Under the pieces are notes generated by a model. That model searched no databases, was not told where the DNA came from, and worked only from the letters and a program-made list of their open reading frames with translations. From Dastarcus helophoroides (taxonomy: Eukaryota; Arthropoda; Insecta; Coleoptera; Bothrideridae), in assembly GCA_028583605.1 (NCBI GenBank), contig CM053337.1:25592162-25656161 (forward strand): 64,000 nt of DNA, written 5' to 3'. Position numbers and translations under genes: made by a program. This document shows positions 11,456 through 23,524 of the stretch, in pieces (position 1 is the stretch's first letter; each line of letters starts with the position of its first letter).

Positions 11456-11639
11456 ATACATTAACGTCATGTTAAATTTATACAAAATACAAATTATTAT
11501 TTGAAAATGAGTCCTTGGAGTGCATTTTTGCTTGCCTGCCGTCCAATGACAAGAGGGGATTTTTTATTCAAACGGTGACTTTAATAATAAAAAGTTTTAT
11601 CTTTTACTATTTTTCTGTGTATTTTTTTTGTGCAGCTTC

Positions 11640-12700
11640 CTCCCGACGCCCAAGTGAAAGATTAAAATCGAAATTTTGAGAAACAAAATGAACATTTCTC
11701 CAAAAATGTAATTAAAATTAAAACAAAAATTTAAATATTTTAGAAGCATGGGTATTTTGTAATTTTAAGTTAAAATTTTGACAAGAGAACTCCAAATTAT
11801 TTTAGAAAATGTAATTAAAATGAAAGCAGAAAATTTTCAATATTTTGAAAGAAGGCATTTTTGTGATTATGAGTCAAAATTTTGAGAAAATGTATCAAAT
11901 TGCTTTAAAAAAATTAATTAAAGTTGAATAAAAAACTGCAATATTTTAGAAATGTAAATATTTAGTAATTTTAAGTTAAAATTAAAAAAAAATCCAAATA
12001 TACATAGAAAATCTAATTAAAGATAAAGAAGAAAATTTTAATATTTTTAAAAAATCGATATTTTGTGATTATAGGTCAAGATATTTAAAAAATGCACTAA
12101 ATTTAAAAAAAATCAAAACACAAAATATTTATTTTTTAAGTTGAAATTTTGAAAAGTAGGGCATGTCCAAATTTTAAACTACCTAAATTTGATTTTATAA
12201 ATAACTACCTAAGTACTTATTTATGAAATCAAAATGTGATGCAAACTCGAAATTTATAAAAAATCAATAGTCCAGTAAATATAAGTGTTCAACCTAAACA
12301 AAATTCCCAAAGAGCCAAGAATTTCCAAAGACCCTTGAATAGTTTTTTTAAATGAAACGTGAATAGTCCTCATCCGTCCGACATGTGCTAAAATTTTTAT
12401 TTAAAGTCAAGGATCCTGAAAAGCAGCCACCACGTGCAAAACGCTCTAAGTACTCTATGCCAAGTGGTGTGAAAATAAATGCAGAAATAAAAAATCCAAG
12501 TTTGCAAATTTAAAAAATGCGAACAACTACTTGTTAAACAAAAAGTGTAAGAACCTTTTTTGTTTGAAATTGCATTTTCTATAATTTTGATAGAAGGTAT
12601 TATAATAACCAAATGTTTAAGAGGTATTTGCAAAAAACTGATTTTCATGATTTTGAACTTAAATAAAATTGTTAACACATGTCTGATCAATGGGGGCTTT
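11640..12700. repeat. Short AT-rich array and non-coding DNA
   Basis: Bases 11660-12150 are array-like (AAATTTTGAGAAA, AAATGTAATTAAAAT) with a loose repeat of about 100-130 bp: the group TAATTAAAAT/AATATTTTAGAA/ATTTTGTAATT/AAGTTAAAATTTT recurs four or more times. Beyond 12200 nothing is recognisable; the minus-strand frame 12397-12690 has no family resemblance. Confidence 0.5.
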
Positions 12701-12704
12701 ATAC

Positions 12705-13064
12705 TGTAACGAAATGTAAATTGTAGAATTTAGTAGGTAAGAAAATTTTCTAGAAAGATCTGATAAGGGGAAAGCGGTCGCGACAACGAAGCAAACGGCA
12801 GATAAGCGTTGCAGAAATTTTGGCAAACGATAAGCCTTATCTGCGAGATTTTTCTAGAACCTGGGAGCCAAAACTATATAAGGCGGTCGCCTTTCTCTCG
12901 AATCAGCTAGTTAGAGTCAGTCAGTGTAATTAGTGAGGTAGTAGTTAGAAGTAAATAAGTGAGTTCATTATTCAGTGGTAGTGTTCCGAGTTTAGTTTGG
13001 TAATAAAGTGGGTATTATTCAATTCACGTGTTAATAATCAATTCGAACCGATAAGCCCGTAACA
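12705..13064 (+). repeat. Solo LTR 2
   Basis: It runs from TGTAACGAAATGTAAATTG to AAGCCCGTAACA, with U3 words TTTTCTAGAAAGATCTGATA, a TATA box CTATATAAGGCGGTCGCC at about 12870, a repeated AGTCAGTCAGTG stretch downstream and a GGTAATAAAGTGGG polyadenylation signal near the end. ATAC flanks it at 12701-12704 and 13065-13068. It is the clearest + strand copy of the family and lacks any internal retrotransposon sequence. Confidence 0.85.
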
Positions 13065-13484
13065 ATACATTTCATTTAAAATGAAAAAGGTTTGTGCAAA
13101 TTTTCTGGTCTGTGGTAACTTGGTCTAGGTTTGCACTTTGTGTTTATTTTGACTGGACTAAAGATTAGTTCAACATATGAAGGAGATTTTTATTTACTCA
13201 CATTTTTGTTTTTGTTTAAGACGAATATTTTTTCAATATTTTCATTAAATACCAAACCTTAAGATTGTTACTTTAAAATTTTGACTTCTAAACTTGACTA
13301 GGTTATTTTGTCCATTCACCTTAGCAATCAAAATTCTTTTATATATATTTTAATTCATTTAGTTTACAAGGCCTATTTACAAATTCAATAAAATTTTAAG
13401 CAGATATAGTGGATATTTTATGTAAAATTTCATTAGGTTGTAGCTTGAAAAGGGTTCTAGATTTGACAAAGACGTATTATGCAA
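13065..13484. other. Intergenic, no supported feature
   Basis: AT-rich non-coding sequence without a repeat I can relate to other parts of the window. Confidence 0.5.
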
Positions 13485-13993
13485 GTAGAATGCAACCTAG
13501 ACTACAAATTCATGCAGCCCTCCAGGCGTGGCGTGTATAGCGAATCATAGGTAGACGTACTACCAACAGTTGAAACACTGCCACCTAGCGAAGCGGTTGC
13601 TCTCTAGGAAAAATTTTCCAGAAGACAAGGATTCTAATGTACAGACCAATTGGTTTGAACATTTGTTAGATTCGAAGTTTGATAACCAAATATCGGTTTC
13701 GATCTTGTTAGATCTCGTCAGTTTGGTATATCCAACTCGAATGCTAACAAATGTTCCGACAAGTAAGTACTAAAGAATTCACGGTCGTCAAGCGTGTACT
13801 ACCACCTATTGGTCCATAGAGAAACTATGGCCATCGCCAACAATGTCATATGCAAGTAGAATGCAACCTTGCTAACGTTGTAAGCATTTGAGTTGGATAT
13901 ACCAAACTGACGAGATCTAACAAGATCGAAACCGGTATTTGATTTCCAAACTTTGAATCTAACAAATGTTCAAACCTATTGCTCTGAGCATTA
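13485..13993 (-). mobile_element. Foldback element F, copy 2
   Basis: About 110-bp inverted arms at 13636-13745 and 13884-13992 (GAACATTTGTTAGATTCGAA; GTTTGGTATATCCAACTCGA and their complements) surround a 138-bp loop. The outer part 13485-13630 (CCTCCAGGCGTGGCGTGTAT, GCGAAGCGGTTGCTCTCTAG) matches 7734-7880 in opposite orientation. A short word, ATGCAAGTAGAATGCAACC, occurs at both 13480 and 13851. The 67-codon frame at 13570 merely crosses the arm and is not a gene. Confidence 0.65.
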
Positions 13994-15100
13994 TAAAGAC
14001 CCATTAGGCGAGTTTCTTCAAGAATATTGGAATACCTTGTATAGTATTTATCTAAAAAAGTTTTATTTTTGTAATAACTTTATTTTAAAGTTAGAATTAT
14101 TCCAACATTAGTAAAGTAATAGTAAACTTGATGAGCCAAAAAAGTGCACATTTTATTTGGTTGATTTATTTCGTTATGAGTGGGTTGCTTTTTTACCATA
14201 TTTTCACTAAAAATACAATAATGTACATACAAGCTTTTAAACAATCAATTTAAAAGTGTTGTGCTACAATCATATTTTATTCAAACTATTTCAAATACAT
14301 TTGTCATTTTCAGTGTTTCGCAAAAAAAACTAAAAATTTGCATAAACAAAATTAAGTAAAAATGACTTAGAGTTTCTGAGTGCTATATTTTTATTTTCTT
14401 GGAATTTTTCAATGGTAGATAAGTTTATGACCATTTTAATGAAGCCGTGTACAATAACAATATTTTTGCTGCAAATAGGTTCTTACCTCCTTTGATAGCA
14501 AACTCTACATTAATAATTTGTAGAATTTTGTCAGAGTCTGACAAATTTACTTCATTTCGCACATTTTTCCCCAAAATTTGGGTATTTTCTTCGACTATTG
14601 CAGATTTTGGTTATCCACCTCATTTTTTTAAATCTAATTATCTCCAGCGTTCTGCTTAATTTTTCTAACAAACGAAACACAGACCTTTTATAACAGTTTT
14701 TTAGGAGAGGGGGGGGATCCTTTAACAATTTTTCTTGCTTCAGTTTGTGTGTCTTCTAGAAATTTTATCGCTCTTGTCCTGCTCTCTGATAACATTATTA
14801 ATATCATTAATCCTTAGAATATTCAGATCATTTTAAACATGTCTATAAAACAATTATTTTACAGTTAGTTATGCTAGTTATTTTCTTAAATCTCATTATT
14901 GCCTATTCACAAAATATGGCTCCTTTCAGTACCAAATGTGTTATTGGGCACGACTTTAAGAAAATTACCTTAAATCTGGCAAAAATCAAAGTATTTTAAA
15001 AAATTGTTCTTTTTTCAACTTCTCTGATTTTTTCTTGTAATTATTAAAAACAAAGATGATGGATTCTCTTTGTACAAAAAATTCCGGACGTAAACTACCC
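13994..15100. other. Intergenic, no supported feature
   Basis: AT-rich sequence. The 70-codon frame at 14447-14659 shows no family resemblance. A G-run (AGAGGGGGGGGATCC) at 14705 is the only compositional oddity. Confidence 0.5.
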
Positions 15101-17118
15101 TCTCATTTCAATGTTTAGGTGAATAATATGTGAGGGAATCCAAAATCGAAGAAAAATGTTGATGTGTCACGGGAAAAGTTTCTTTCAAATAATTCATTCA
15201 AAATTAAATTGGATTCGGAGGCTAAACTCAAACCCAAGCTCGGTTCATCAACACCTTCAAAATAAAAGACCCTATGTGCTGTCTCTGACAGAAACCCAAG
15301 TTTCCTATCCATGAATACGGTCCATTTGCTTTACCCCAATTATGACTTGCTCACAAAGTCTCAACACAAGAGGGGAATTAGTGCTTTTAGGAGAAGCAAT
15401 CTGTCCTTTCAACAAAAAGAAGCAATGGGATTTGCTGATCATGATGTGATTTGGCTCAAAATCTGTTCCAAAAGCAAAGTAATGTGTATATTAGTTCACT
15501 TTATTTGTCTTCCAGCGATCCCTCCTACAGACTATTCTTCTTTCTCCCGAACCTTCGTCAGTCAGTCACATTATCCAACAGCTGAGGTTGTCTTTCTCGG
15601 TGACTTCAACGTAGACAACATCTCCTGCTTAAGGTTTTCTTCCCGAACTAACGACGCGAGAAGGGTAGCAGAAGCTTTCGCCATCAGTTGTGGACTATCC
15701 CAATTAGTTGAGAAACCCACAAGAATTCCTGATGTAAATACCCATCACCTAATCTACGAGACCTTTTTCTTACAAAGTCTTCAAATTCGTGGAAAATCTC
15801 TGTTACATCATCACTTGGAAATTCCGATCACAAGCTTGTAACAGCCTCTGGTTCGCTTCACATACCACCTCCTTCCCAGAAACAGTTCCGTATGGTTTGG
15901 CACTTTAACTCTGCTAACCGAAAAGTATTAAGAGACTTCTTTGCATCTTTTTTCATGGCAGGAAGCCTGCTTTATCTCACGCAACCCTTTGTTAGTCGCC
16001 GAATCCATCTTTGAAACTATCCTGATTGGTATAAAATGCTCAATTCCCCAGTTCCAAAAAAAGTCAGCTTTTAGTGAATCTTGGTTCAGCAAAAAATGTA
16101 CTCGAGCTCTCTCTTGCAAAAATCGGCGAAATAATCCCTCAGGCGAGGCTCAGGCCATTTTTGTAGATGCACGAACTTTTTGTAAACAGGTTATTGTCGA
16201 GGCAAAAAGTTATTTCGATCGTACAATGCGCCAAAGGATTACGAACTGTCGAAACAATTCCAGGTCTTTTTGGGAATTTGCATAGTCGATTGGAAAACAT
16301 TTTAAACCTTTAAATTTTCCATCTTTACTCGATGACAATAACAATATTGCGACTACTTTTAAGAAAAAGGCTGACCTGCTAGCCTAACATATTTGCTGAA
16401 AATTTTAACCTTGAATCTCGAAGCGCAGAACCTTCTATTATTCCTAAGATTAGCACTTCGATGCCTGAAGTCGTTTTCAGACAACGCACAATAGGAAAAA
16501 TTCTCCTCGAGCTCGACACCTTGAAAGCTTCTGGCTTTAATGGTATCCCGGCCATTGTTTCTAAGAAGTGCACTCCAGAATTGACTCCTGTTCAAAGCAA
16601 ATTATTGACACTCTCACAACAAAAGTGTACTCCCTAACATCTGTAAATCTGCTAGGGTGCAGCCTGGCCCTAAAAAAGGAAAAATAAATTTGGGCTAACA
16701 ACTACCGCTGCATATTTTGTTGCCCGTTATATCTTAGATGATGAAAAAGGTAATTAACATCGAGATTCTTCAATATCTGAAGAAGAATAGAATCATCTCG
16801 GACAGGCAATACGGTTTCAGACAACAACGCCAAACTGGCGATTTACTGGCATGTGTAACTCACATCTGTAACCCGGCTATGGAAAAACATGCTGAGGCTA
16901 GGATTGTGGCATTGGATATCTTAAAGGCCTTCGACAAAGTCTGCCATCGATCTCTTCTCATCGAATTAATATCTATGGTCTTTCTCCAGAACTCTGCCAA
17001 TTGTTATCCACTTTTCTCGCTGACAGATCTCTTCAGGTCGTCGTCGATGTCATTTCATTCGAGACATTTGCGATTAATGCAGAAATGTCTCAGGGATTTG
17101 TCTTCTCTCCTACCCTGT
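15101..17118 (+). pseudogene. LINE-A degraded copy: endonuclease and reverse transcriptase remnants
   Basis: Reading across frames on the + strand recovers a Jockey-type ORF2. The apurinic-endonuclease domain shows LSLTET near 15275, EVVFLGDFNVDN near 15588, a CGLSQLVEKPTRIPDV stretch near 15690 and GNSDHKLV near 15817 (the catalytic SDH). A linker follows, then the reverse transcriptase: RIISDRQYGFRQQRQTGD (16785), DILKAFDKVCHRSLLIEL (16915, the A-box Asp in place) and in another frame GLSPELCQLLSTFLADRSLQ and AEMSQGFVFSPTLF. Many frameshifts and stops break it. It ends at about 17118, before the YADD box, where element X copy 4 abuts. Confidence 0.85.
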
Positions 17119-17200
17119 TTCTTGGTTTTGGGGGACAAGATTTGTATTTCAATTATTAAAGATAACCAAGGACCAGTCCGTTGCACAAAAAAAATATGGA
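17112..17200. mobile_element. Foldback element X, copy 4 (half)
   Basis: One arm: TTTCTTGGTTTTGGGGGACA, GATTTGTATTTCAATTATTA, GATAACCAAGGACCAGTCCG, then an A-run. It begins exactly where LINE-A coding similarity stops, so it either inserted there or marks a deletion breakpoint. Core and second arm are missing. Confidence 0.75.
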
Positions 17201-18299
17201 ATGTAGAAAAAAAAATAGTATCGAAATTTTGACCACTCTGTTTAGTCAAAAATATTTTTAGGCGATGTGTATTACTTATTCAATAACTCATGATTGTTTT
17301 CTGTCCCTTTCCGTTTACGTGCTGCAGACTACAAATACTCTAATGACTCACCCCGTATATTTTACAACTGCATAAAAATTGAAATTTTAGAGACTTTTAC
17401 AAGACAAATGTCACTTCAATAAGATTTTTCATTTATCTTCGTAATACGTACACCGCCTATCTGTTCATTCGAGCTCCATGGTCACCCTTGCAGTATTATC
17501 TATACATTTTCACCCCTGGCACTGTTGTAATGATTTTTTGAATGCTATTAGGTTTGTTTCATAGTTTATTGAATTGGACATCGTAACATTTGTTGTGGGA
17601 GTCGCAATGATTTTTATTTAATTATTTCAGGTTTTACGGTCCATTATTTTCCGGTAATAGAGCGATTTCTGAATGCTTTCATTTCAAAAATTTCATTATA
17701 CGACAAAAAATGATTTCCATTAGTGACCCTTATTTGTAAATCGGGTGTTTTTTGCGCAAAATGCTCGTTAGCAAACTATTTGTGGGAGATTTCGTTGAAT
17801 CGATATCGAATTTTTTAAAATTTAATTGAGTAGGGACGTAGCCAAAAATTAATAAATTGTCAAGCATTTGTTTCGCAGAGCACCTTTAAAAACCCTTTTA
17901 GAACATTGTGATGGGTCTAGTGATGAAGGGCAGATAACGACAGGCACAAATATATCAACTTTTAAAATAACTCAATGCAATCTGTTCGATCATCCACTTA
18001 AGCTAATGCGATGTAAAATAGGATCATTTTAAAACACGTTATCATTATTGGCTATTATTGTTATTGAATGAAATGGCTTGGGATTGTTTTGATCCCTCAG
18101 ATAAGCACTAATATACTTCTTAGAGTTCTATTTTCCAGCCAACAATTAACCTCAAGGAAACTGACGTTAGCTGTTTCAGAATTCTTCTGTAAAATATTAT
18201 AATTAATTAGGGCGATATAAGCTAAAGTAATCAGTGGCGTAACAAAAGGCATCAGACTGGCAAAATGCAAAGAGTTGCTCAAATAAAATTTCTAAAAAA
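17201..18299. other. Intergenic, no supported feature
   Basis: Non-coding. Words resembling ends of DNA elements occur (GGGACGTAGCC at 17833, AGTGGCGTAAC at 18234), but I found no matching inverted partners or target duplications. Confidence 0.4.
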
Positions 18300-21200
18300 T
18301 CAGGTATCTTGTAATTTAAATTTTTATTCATAAATTTTTATTTAAAAAGTCCAAGCTTTGAGAAAAGACTGAAAACTCCAGAGAATGTGTTCAGTAACTT
18401 TCTCAATCTACTGGCATCGAAGTCAAATTTGAAGAAAAAAATATAACATTTGAAATAACAATTTCAAAATGTTTTGTTTCTTTTTTTTTGTATGCATCCA
18501 TATTTAAGCAATATTTTGATTTTTTAGCCGATTCTGACATTTATATAGCAAATTTTTAGTTTATATTAAAATTTGGATGGTTTTCCAGAACCTTCAATTG
18601 CCTTTTTGGAATTTTTCTTTCGTTCTTTCACTTCTTTTACAAAATTTGGATTTTTACAAAATTATAATTTTTTCTATTCAGGGCTTCGAATCATTATTTT
18701 TGCTCAGGTTTTCTGTTTTGGTTTCGGAAAAAAATTATATAGCTTCAGTTCCGGAATTTAAATTCTTTTTGCATTAACCCTTTTACAAAATATCGACTGT
18801 GTTTACTTTGCAAACACGGTCGATATTTTTTTGAAATCTTGACATTTCTTCAAAACGTGACTCTTTTTGCAAATCTTCGACTATTTTTTATAATTTTTAT
18901 TTTTCTTGAATATCTGCATTTTTTTTGAAAATGTTAGATAATTATGCAATTTTGACAGTATTAAAAATTTTAACTTTTATTTTTTTATTATATGCCCTTT
19001 TGTTCATTGAACCTTTTTTTTTAATTTTGGCTTCTAAAATTTAAATTTTCTTCAAAACTCGTCTATTTTACAAATTTTGACTTTTTCGAAAGTTTGAAAA
19101 TCTTTCCAAAATGGTCGAATTATTTTGAACCTTGTTTTTTAAATTAAAAAAAAAGGATTTTTCTTATAGGTTTCCCCTTTTTTTGAGTTTGATAACAATT
19201 TTTAAATATTTCGAATTTTTCCAATTAGAATTGTTTTCAAAATTTCTCCTTATATTTTAAAAATTCACGTTTTTTTTTTAGATTTTAACTCTTTGTAAAC
19301 ATTTTGGTGTTTCTCAAAATTTTGCTTTAAAATGTCTACCTTCATAGAAACATATTCCTGATTTAAATAAAATAACTTGTCAAAATTTTAACTTTTTTTT
19401 AACTCTGAAATTTTCACCTTGATATTTCGTACTTCATTCTAAAATATTCAAATTTTTGTCATAGAGAGATTTTGCTCAAACATCAAAATTTCGAAAAAAA
19501 GGAGATTTTTAAATTAGGCTTCAAAATTAGACTGAATTTCGAAATTAAACTTTAAATAATTTTTAATAAATTGTATTCTTTGAAATTCTAACTTTTCCTT
19601 ACAAAATTTTTATATTTTTGAGTTTAATAATCCCAAACTGAAACTTCATACTTTAAGAAAAAAGACATTGGACAATCTCCGACCTTTTTTTGTGATTTTT
19701 GCTTGTTTACTAAGAATTCTAGGATTTTTGAATATAAGTTCTAGTTTGCTTATGGTATTTAAAAAAAAAAGTTTAAACCCTGGTTTTCGCAAAGCCTAAA
19801 ATATTTGACTTGTGCTGAAAAAAACCATAGGCGTAGCCAGAATAGGGCAGGGTGGGGTACTTACCCCCCTCTAGTTCAGACTCCTCTAAGCAGCAATCCG
19901 AAACTATGTATTGTTGAGCGTTATCGCTTCTAGCTTCGAATGATTAACACTTGAATTGCAACCACTTTATTTCAAAATTGAACTCGGAACAGTACAACTG
20001 TAATTTACTAACATTGTTTAGTTAACTAACTTATTCATTGACTTCTAACTAACTAAGGGATAGCCGACCGCCTTATGTAGGCCCCGCCTCGGGTTCTAGA
20101 ATGAACATGCAGATAAGACTTATCCTTTGCCGAAATTTCTGCAACGCTTATCTGCCGTTTGATTCATTATCGCGGCCGCTTCCTCTTATCAAACTTTCTA
20201 GAAAATTCCTAACTAAATTTTATAATTACATTTTGTTACAGTATTCAACTATGGAACCAGAAATTGTCTTTCCAACTTCAAAATTTATTCTTTCCTTGAA
20301 TTATTTTTTCGAAATTTCGACTTCTTTCTCAAATCTCGTATTTTTTTTACAAAATTTGTCTTCTTTTTGCACTTTTCCATTTATTCATAAAATTCCAGTT
20401 TTTTTTATCAAACAAGGCTGTCAAAACTTTAAATTTCTATTTAAAAGTTCGTCGTTTCTTTCCAAAATTTTACCATTTCTAGAAACTCGACTTTTTCTAA
20501 AAATTTTGACCTTTTTAATTCTGAAAATTTCAGCTTGTTTATTAAAATTTGCCTTTTACTTGAAATTTGGTCAATATTCTGATAAAAAAAGTAAATTTTT
20601 TTGAAATTTAAAATTTCTCCAAGAAATTTATGATCAATTTTTTTTCTGGAAATGTCAATTTGTTTGTCAAAATTTCGACGTGTTTCATAATAATGGACAT
20701 TTTGTGATGCCACATGAGGCAACGTAGGGCGCCAGTCTTTGTATGAGTTGAGCAGTCAAGAGAAAATAAATATTTAGCCAGGAAACTTCTATTTATTCTT
20801 AAAACTCACTTTTTTTTTATCTTCAATAAAATCTTACTCAGGAAAATTTCAAAGGTTAAGCGTTTTTTCTCAAAATTTATATTTTTTTCGCAGAATGTCG
20901 ATCATTTTCTCCTAATTTCGTCTTTTCTCCTAGAGTTTAGATTACTTGTTTTTTTCAAAATGTTGACCCTTTTCTTAAAATTTGACTTTCTCTGAAACAT
21001 TCTAAATTTTTGTCCATTTCGCAGTTTTCTCGAAACTTTTTTTTAATTTTTATAATTTTCGGGATATTTAGCTATTTCTGATTGCTTGGAAATTTGGACT
21101 AGTTTCTTTTTCATGACATTTTAAATTTTATCTCAATATCGGATATTTAATATTTTCCTGTTAAATTTGTCTTTATTTCTCAAAATTTTTACATTTTCTC

Positions 21201-22030
21201 TTGTAATAGTCTTTTTCCTAAAATTTTTCCTTATTTTCAGAATTGGACCTTTTCAAAATTTTTATTTTATTGTCAAAATTCTTGAATTAAGATGAAATTT
21301 TGAACTTTTGTGTCAACAATGCTTATTTATTCCGAAATTGGGCAATTTTTCTTAATATTTGTGTATTTTCAGCAAATTTTCACTTTTATCTTAAAGTATG
21401 ATGTTGAATGTTCTGAAAATGTTTTCTCTCTAAATTAGGTCAGAATATTGATGAAAATGTTAAACAAATATTGTTGTGGATTTAGAGAATAAGGTTTCTT
21501 GTAAATTCGACGTCTTTGTAGAATTTTAAATTTTGAGAACAATGTTTTTGGAAATTGTATTTTTTTTCTCAAAATTCAACTTTTTCACAAACCTAGACAT
21601 TGAACATTTTAACTTTATTTGAATTTTAAACATTTTTCGAGCTTCTGCGAAAGGTTAGGTTTTTATTTTTACTGAAAAGTCTAACTTTTCCTTTTCCCTC
21701 GAAATTCGTCTTTTTCGAAATTACAAATTTATTTTCAAACTTCCAATTTTGATCTTAAAATTGCATTTTCTCTTGGATAGTTGAAATATTTTCCGGAAAG
21801 TGCGATCTCTTCATCTAAATTGTACGTATTTTTCAAAAATCATAATTTTTTTTCAAAGTTCGTTTTGTGAATTGTCTGTGTTTTTTAATTATTTGTTTTT
21901 TAAATTTGATTTCCACTAATTTTAAGTTATTGATCAAAATTCATTTTATTCTGCAAATTTTGACTTTCGTCTCAAAATTCGACATATTCTCTTTCTGAAC
22001 ATTTTGAAAGATTCAAATCTAACGCTCCCC
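18300..22030. repeat. AT-rich quasi-periodic array, mostly pyrimidine-rich on +
   Basis: From about 18540 the + strand repeats words such as AAAATTTTGACTTTT and AATTTCGACTTC. Solo LTR 3 interrupts it at 19912-20240. Within it, 18785-18830 forms a strong hairpin (AAAATATCGACTGTGTTT pairing with AAACACGGTCGATATTTT, 8-base loop). A patch at 19815-19910 (CATAGGCGTAGCCAGAATAG, a C-run) is not array DNA and may be the end of an unrecognised element. Frames such as 20101-20604 (167 codons) begin inside the LTR and run on through the array; they are not genes. Confidence 0.65.
19912..20240 (-). repeat. Solo LTR 3
   Basis: On the minus strand it runs from TGTAACAAAATGTAATTATA to ATAACGCTCAACA, with TTTTCTAGAAAGTTTGATAA, GCGGCCGCGATAATG, TTCTAGAACCCGAGGC, a CATAAGGCGGTCGG in the TATA position (weakened) and TGAAATAAAGTGG. 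The flanks on + are GTAT at 19908-19911 and 20241-20244, a perfect 4-bp duplication. It lies inside an AT-rich array, so it is younger than that array. Confidence 0.85.
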
Positions 22031-22099
22031 TCTCAAAACGTACGTCACTAAAACTAACATCTCAACGGCTTATGGGTTCAGGTGTGATTTTAAGTGTAA

Positions 22100-22500
22100 T
22101 ATTTGGTTGTGCAGAGTTTGATTCATGCCCAGGCTATGCTAGTGAAAAATGGTGTTTGGGGTTATGTTGATGGTAGCAAACTTATACCCTCAAGTTTGAC
22201 TAAAGATAATGCTGCTGCTCGTGAAGTTGGGCGCAGAAATTGGCATTAAAAAGATCAAATAGCCAAAGCTGATCTAATATTGTCAATTGGAGCTGATGAG
22301 CTACACCATGTTGGTGACTGTGTGACATCCAGCGATGTGTGGCTTAGATTGAAGTCTGTTTTTGGTCCTCAAGGATCTTTAAGAAAAGTGCAATTATTAA
22401 AGACATTATAGTTTACTAAACTTCAAGAAGTAATGATGAGTTGGTTCAAGCTGCTGGAGCAATAACCATTAGAAACAAGTCCAAAGGGGGCAAGACATAA
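22100..22500 (+). pseudogene. Ty1/copia Gag fragment (UBN2-like)
   Basis: The + strand encodes LIHAQAMLVKNGVWGYVDG, KADLILSIGADELHHV and SSDVWLRLKSVFGPQGSL: the N-terminal Gag region of Ty1/copia elements (W-x-YVDG; KA-x-x-I-x-L-x-I; T-S-x-x-VW-x-x-L). A TAA replaces part of the RNWH(W)KD segment at about 22248, another stop follows LLKTL at about 22409, and a frameshift leads into SNDELVQAAGA. The protease, integrase and reverse transcriptase are missing and no LTRs are recognisable around it. It is a dead fragment flanked by AT-rich array DNA. Confidence 0.75.
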
Positions 22501-23452
22501 GAAGTTTAATCAAAAATTTCAAAAATATGATAACATTTAAATAAAGAAAAAATTCCGATAGAAATATTTTTGAAAGTTGCAATATTTTTTATCTCAATTT
22601 AACTAGTTATGGAAATTGTCAATTTTTTCGCAAGAATCCACCTGTGAAAATTTTGTTTATTTTTGGAGATTCCACTCTTTCAAAAATTTGATATTTATAG
22701 AAGTTTTCTGAAGGAATATCTTCTTAAAGTTTGAATCTTTTTCGAAATTTCGACTTTAAATCTGAAAATTTGATCTCCCCAGTTCGTGTAGTATTTAAGT
22801 GAAAATATATGTACATTATTATTCAGCCGGAAGGTTTTATTTTTTTTTGTCCATGAATTTTTCAGAATGGTTGTCGCCCTTCCTTAAAGGAAATCCTGCT
22901 GGAAAAAAACTATATAAAAGTTTCAACGTTTCCACCTTTTGTTCAACCTTTGGAATATTATTTTTTTGCAAAATTTCAAATTGAAAAAATTAACATTTGC
23001 AAGAAAAGCCCGACCTTTGCAAACCTAAAATTTTCAAAATATCAAAATATCTGCTTCATTATTTGACAAATAATTAATTTATTTCGGTTTTTCTCGAAAT
23101 TTTAAAATTTTTTAAAAATTCTTTCTCTCTCTCTCTCTCTCTCCCTCTTGAATTTAGTAAATTTTATATTTTGAGAACAATGTCTTTAAGAATTGCGATT
23201 TTTTTCTCAAAATTCGAATTTTTCATAAACTGAGACATTAAAAATTTTAACTTTTAAGCTTCTACGAAAGGTTAGGTTTTTATCTTTATTGAAAAGTCCG
23301 TCTATTCAAAATTTTTTCCTCGAAATTCGTCTTTCTAATTTATTTTCAAAATCCCAATTTTGATCTTAAAATTGTATTTTCCCTTGGCAAGCTGAAATAT
23401 TTTCCAGAAAGTGCGAACTTTTCTTCTAAATTGTACGTATTTATCAAAAATT

Positions 23453-23460
<8 letters not shown>
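22501..23460. repeat. AT-rich array with a (TC)n tract
   Basis: Array DNA, purine-rich at first and pyrimidine-rich from about 22660, with blocks resembling the one at 21480-21850 (TTGAGAACAATGTTTTTGGA against TTGAGAACAATGTCTTTAAG near 23173; GAAAGGTTAGGTTTTTAT in both). The parallel order of about 350 bp suggests a segmental duplication. A (TC)n microsatellite of about 22 bases starts at 23126. The 61-codon frame at 22799 is not supported as a gene. Confidence 0.55.

Positions 23461-23521
<61 letters not shown>
23456..23521. repeat. (CT)n microsatellite, about 65 bp
   Basis: An uninterrupted CT dinucleotide run. A shorter interrupted one lies at 23126-23148. Both are ordinary simple repeats. 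Confidence 0.95.

Positions 23522-23524
<3 letters not shown>

Noticed and set aside
13480..13993. CRISPR-like array because of repeated GCAAGTAGAATGCAACC words
   Set aside because: Only two copies within an inverted-arm foldback, in a eukaryotic context; no regular spacers.
17833..18245. GGGACGTAGCC and GTGGCGTAAC words as ends of a DNA element
   Set aside because: Same words are only loosely alike, no inverted partner and no target duplication were found.
20101..20604. 167-codon plus-strand open frame
   Set aside because: Starts inside solo LTR 3 (antisense) and runs into the array; it crosses the LTR boundary, so it cannot be an old gene.
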